From assembly GCA_017302035.1 (NCBI GenBank), contig JAFLEA010000013.1:1-57491 (forward strand): a stretch of DNA of 57,491 nucleotides, read 5' to 3'. Within the stretch, counting starts at the first letter, position 1; every line of letters begins with the position of its first letter. Under the pieces are notes generated by a model. The model had not been told where the DNA came from and made no database searches. It saw only the letters and a program-made list of their open reading frames with translations. The stretch comes from Lysobacterales bacterium. GTDB lineage: Bacteria > Pseudomonadota > Gammaproteobacteria > Xanthomonadales > Xanthomonadaceae. Of this stretch, positions 57,217-57,491 are shown one piece after another. The translations under genes and the position numbers were made by a program.

Positions 57217-57254
57217 CACGGCACGGACACGGTTTCGCACCACAAGGTGCCGTG
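57217..57254. repeat. inverted repeat upstream of int (candidate operator)
   Basis: CACGGCAC (57217-57224) and GTGCCGTG (57247-57254), an 8-bp inverted repeat spaced by 22 bases, 24 bases upstream of the int start. It overlaps the right copy of the 12-bp repeat (57224-57235). It could bind AlpA, an excisionase or the integrase. Confidence 0.45.
57224..57235 (+). repeat. 12-bp repeat CGGACACGGTTT, right-end copy
   Basis: Identical to 45455-45466, same strand, 128 bases inside the right core. Candidate arm-type integrase site. Confidence 0.5.
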
Positions 57255-57363
57255 TTCAGACGCGCCGTAAGTGCCCTGAAGCCTCATTAGGTCGCGGTTT
57301 TCCCTTGCTGTAAGCGCACTTAGGCCGTCTGATACCAAATCATGGCACTATGCGCGCGCAGCG

Positions 57364-57372
57364 ATTCGTAAT
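57364..57372. other. attR core
   Basis: ATTCGTAAT, identical to attL, preceded by element sequence (CGCGCAGCG) and followed by host tRNA (GCGTAGGTC). Confidence 0.85.
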
Positions 57373-57409
57373 GCGTAGGTCGTAGGTTCGATTCCTATTT
57401 CCGGCACCA
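57364..57409 (+). pseudogene. 3' half of host tRNA-Thr(CGU)
   Basis: Anticodon loop, 3' stem TGCGT, variable loop AGGTC, T-arm GTAGG-TTCGATT-CCTAT, acceptor 3' strand TTCCGGC and ACCA. TTCCGGC pairs perfectly with GCCGGAA of the 5' half at 45331, and would mismatch the element tRNA (GCCGGAG). This shows the halves once formed one gene. Confidence 0.9.
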
Positions 57410-57418
57410 GATCCCGAC

Positions 57419-57449
57419 AGGCCCCGCTTCGGCGGGGCTTCGTCGTTTC
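57419..57449 (+). terminator. intrinsic terminator of the host tRNA gene
   Basis: Stem GCCCCGC / GCGGGGC with TTCG loop, then TTCGTCGTTTC, 11 bases after the CCA end. The stem and loop resemble those after rpmA. Confidence 0.75.
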
Positions 57450-57491
57450 AGGGGCGGCGGCGTCTCGCCAGTGGAGACGCCGCGCGGCTAC

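Larger units (their letters stand above)
45361..57372. mobile_element. ~12 kb integrated satellite-like element in tRNA-Thr(CGU)
   Basis: Bounded by direct copies of ATTCGTAAT (45361-45369 and 57364-57372) and excisable as 12,003 bp with one core copy. Contents in order: own tRNA-Thr, DNA methyltransferase, NotI-like endonuclease, AlpA-like regulator, prim-pol/helicase, AT-rich candidate origin, TerS-like protein, eight small unknown genes, integrase. No large terminase, portal, capsid, tail, lysis or conjugation genes were recognised, so it is a phage satellite or a defence-carrying integrative element and not a full prophage. The inference from int, alpA, primase and terS together is that it parasitises a helper phage. 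Confidence 0.85.

Noticed and set aside
45361-57372. tRNA intron instead of an integrated element
   Set aside because: Twelve kilobases with a tyrosine integrase, repeated core and satellite genes; bacterial group I introns in tRNA anticodon loops are a few hundred bases to ~2 kb long and have no integrase.

Overview
The window looks like chromosomal DNA from a high-GC gammaproteobacterium of the Xanthomonadaceae/Lysobacteraceae group (Lysobacter, Luteimonas or Pseudoxanthomonas type). The evidence is the strong G/C third-position bias, the gene order murJ-ribF-ileS-lspA-ispH and rplU-rpmA-obgE, paired pstS genes beside an OprP-type porin, and protein sequences that read like this family throughout. 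Genus was not determined, because no database search was possible.

Layout. 1-3.1 kb: rnr and rlmB. The first ~105 bases do not belong to rnr; read on the minus strand they encode the start of a LivH-type permease, so the left edge is a junction or assembly artefact. 3.1-4.5 kb: a lower-GC accessory islet with a frameshifted HigA/NadS-like antitoxin, an exported BamE-like protein and a SeqA/RHH-like protein with its own palindromic operator. 4.6-7.6 kb: rnt and a complete bufferin/HvfABC-type copper RiPP operon whose precursor has two EF-hands between two EGKCG clusters. 7.7-18.8 kb: a phosphate block (phytase-like esterase, TonB receptor, phoU-pstB-pstA-pstC-pstS2, pstS1, oprP). Four PhoB-box-like sites with the same 7-4-7 architecture tie the TonB-phytase pair to the pst genes. 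18.9-29.7 kb: DNA repair (nth, uvrA), two crotonases, a degenerate FKBP protein, a DUF1289-NUDIX fusion, a rhodanese, a PCu(A)C copper chaperone, a tandem universal stress protein, a thioesterase and a YczE/YitT membrane protein. 29.8-39.1 kb: ribosomal proteins, obgE, rpsT and the murJ-ribF-ileS-lspA-ispH cluster. 39.1-45.1 kb: an MscS/DUF3772 channel, a GAP-family fragment, an SDS-type alkylsulfatase and a divergent LysR regulator.

45.3-57.4 kb is the most interesting part: a ~12.0 kb integrated element. It has split a host tRNA-Thr(CGU) gene at the anticodon loop. The 5' half lies at 45331-45369 and the 3' half at 57364-57409, and both carry the 9-bp core ATTCGTAAT. The two halves pair with each other in the acceptor and anticodon stems. 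Just inside the left border the element carries its own complete, diverged tRNA-Thr(CGU), which would replace the broken one. The gene set is that of a phage satellite: tyrosine integrase, AlpA-like regulator, prim-pol/SF3-like replication protein, an AT-rich candidate origin and a TerS-like protein. No large terminase, portal, capsid or tail gene was recognised. Beside the tRNA sits a restriction-modification cargo: a C5-cytosine methyltransferase and a convergent NotI-family endonuclease. The remaining genes are small and unrecognised.
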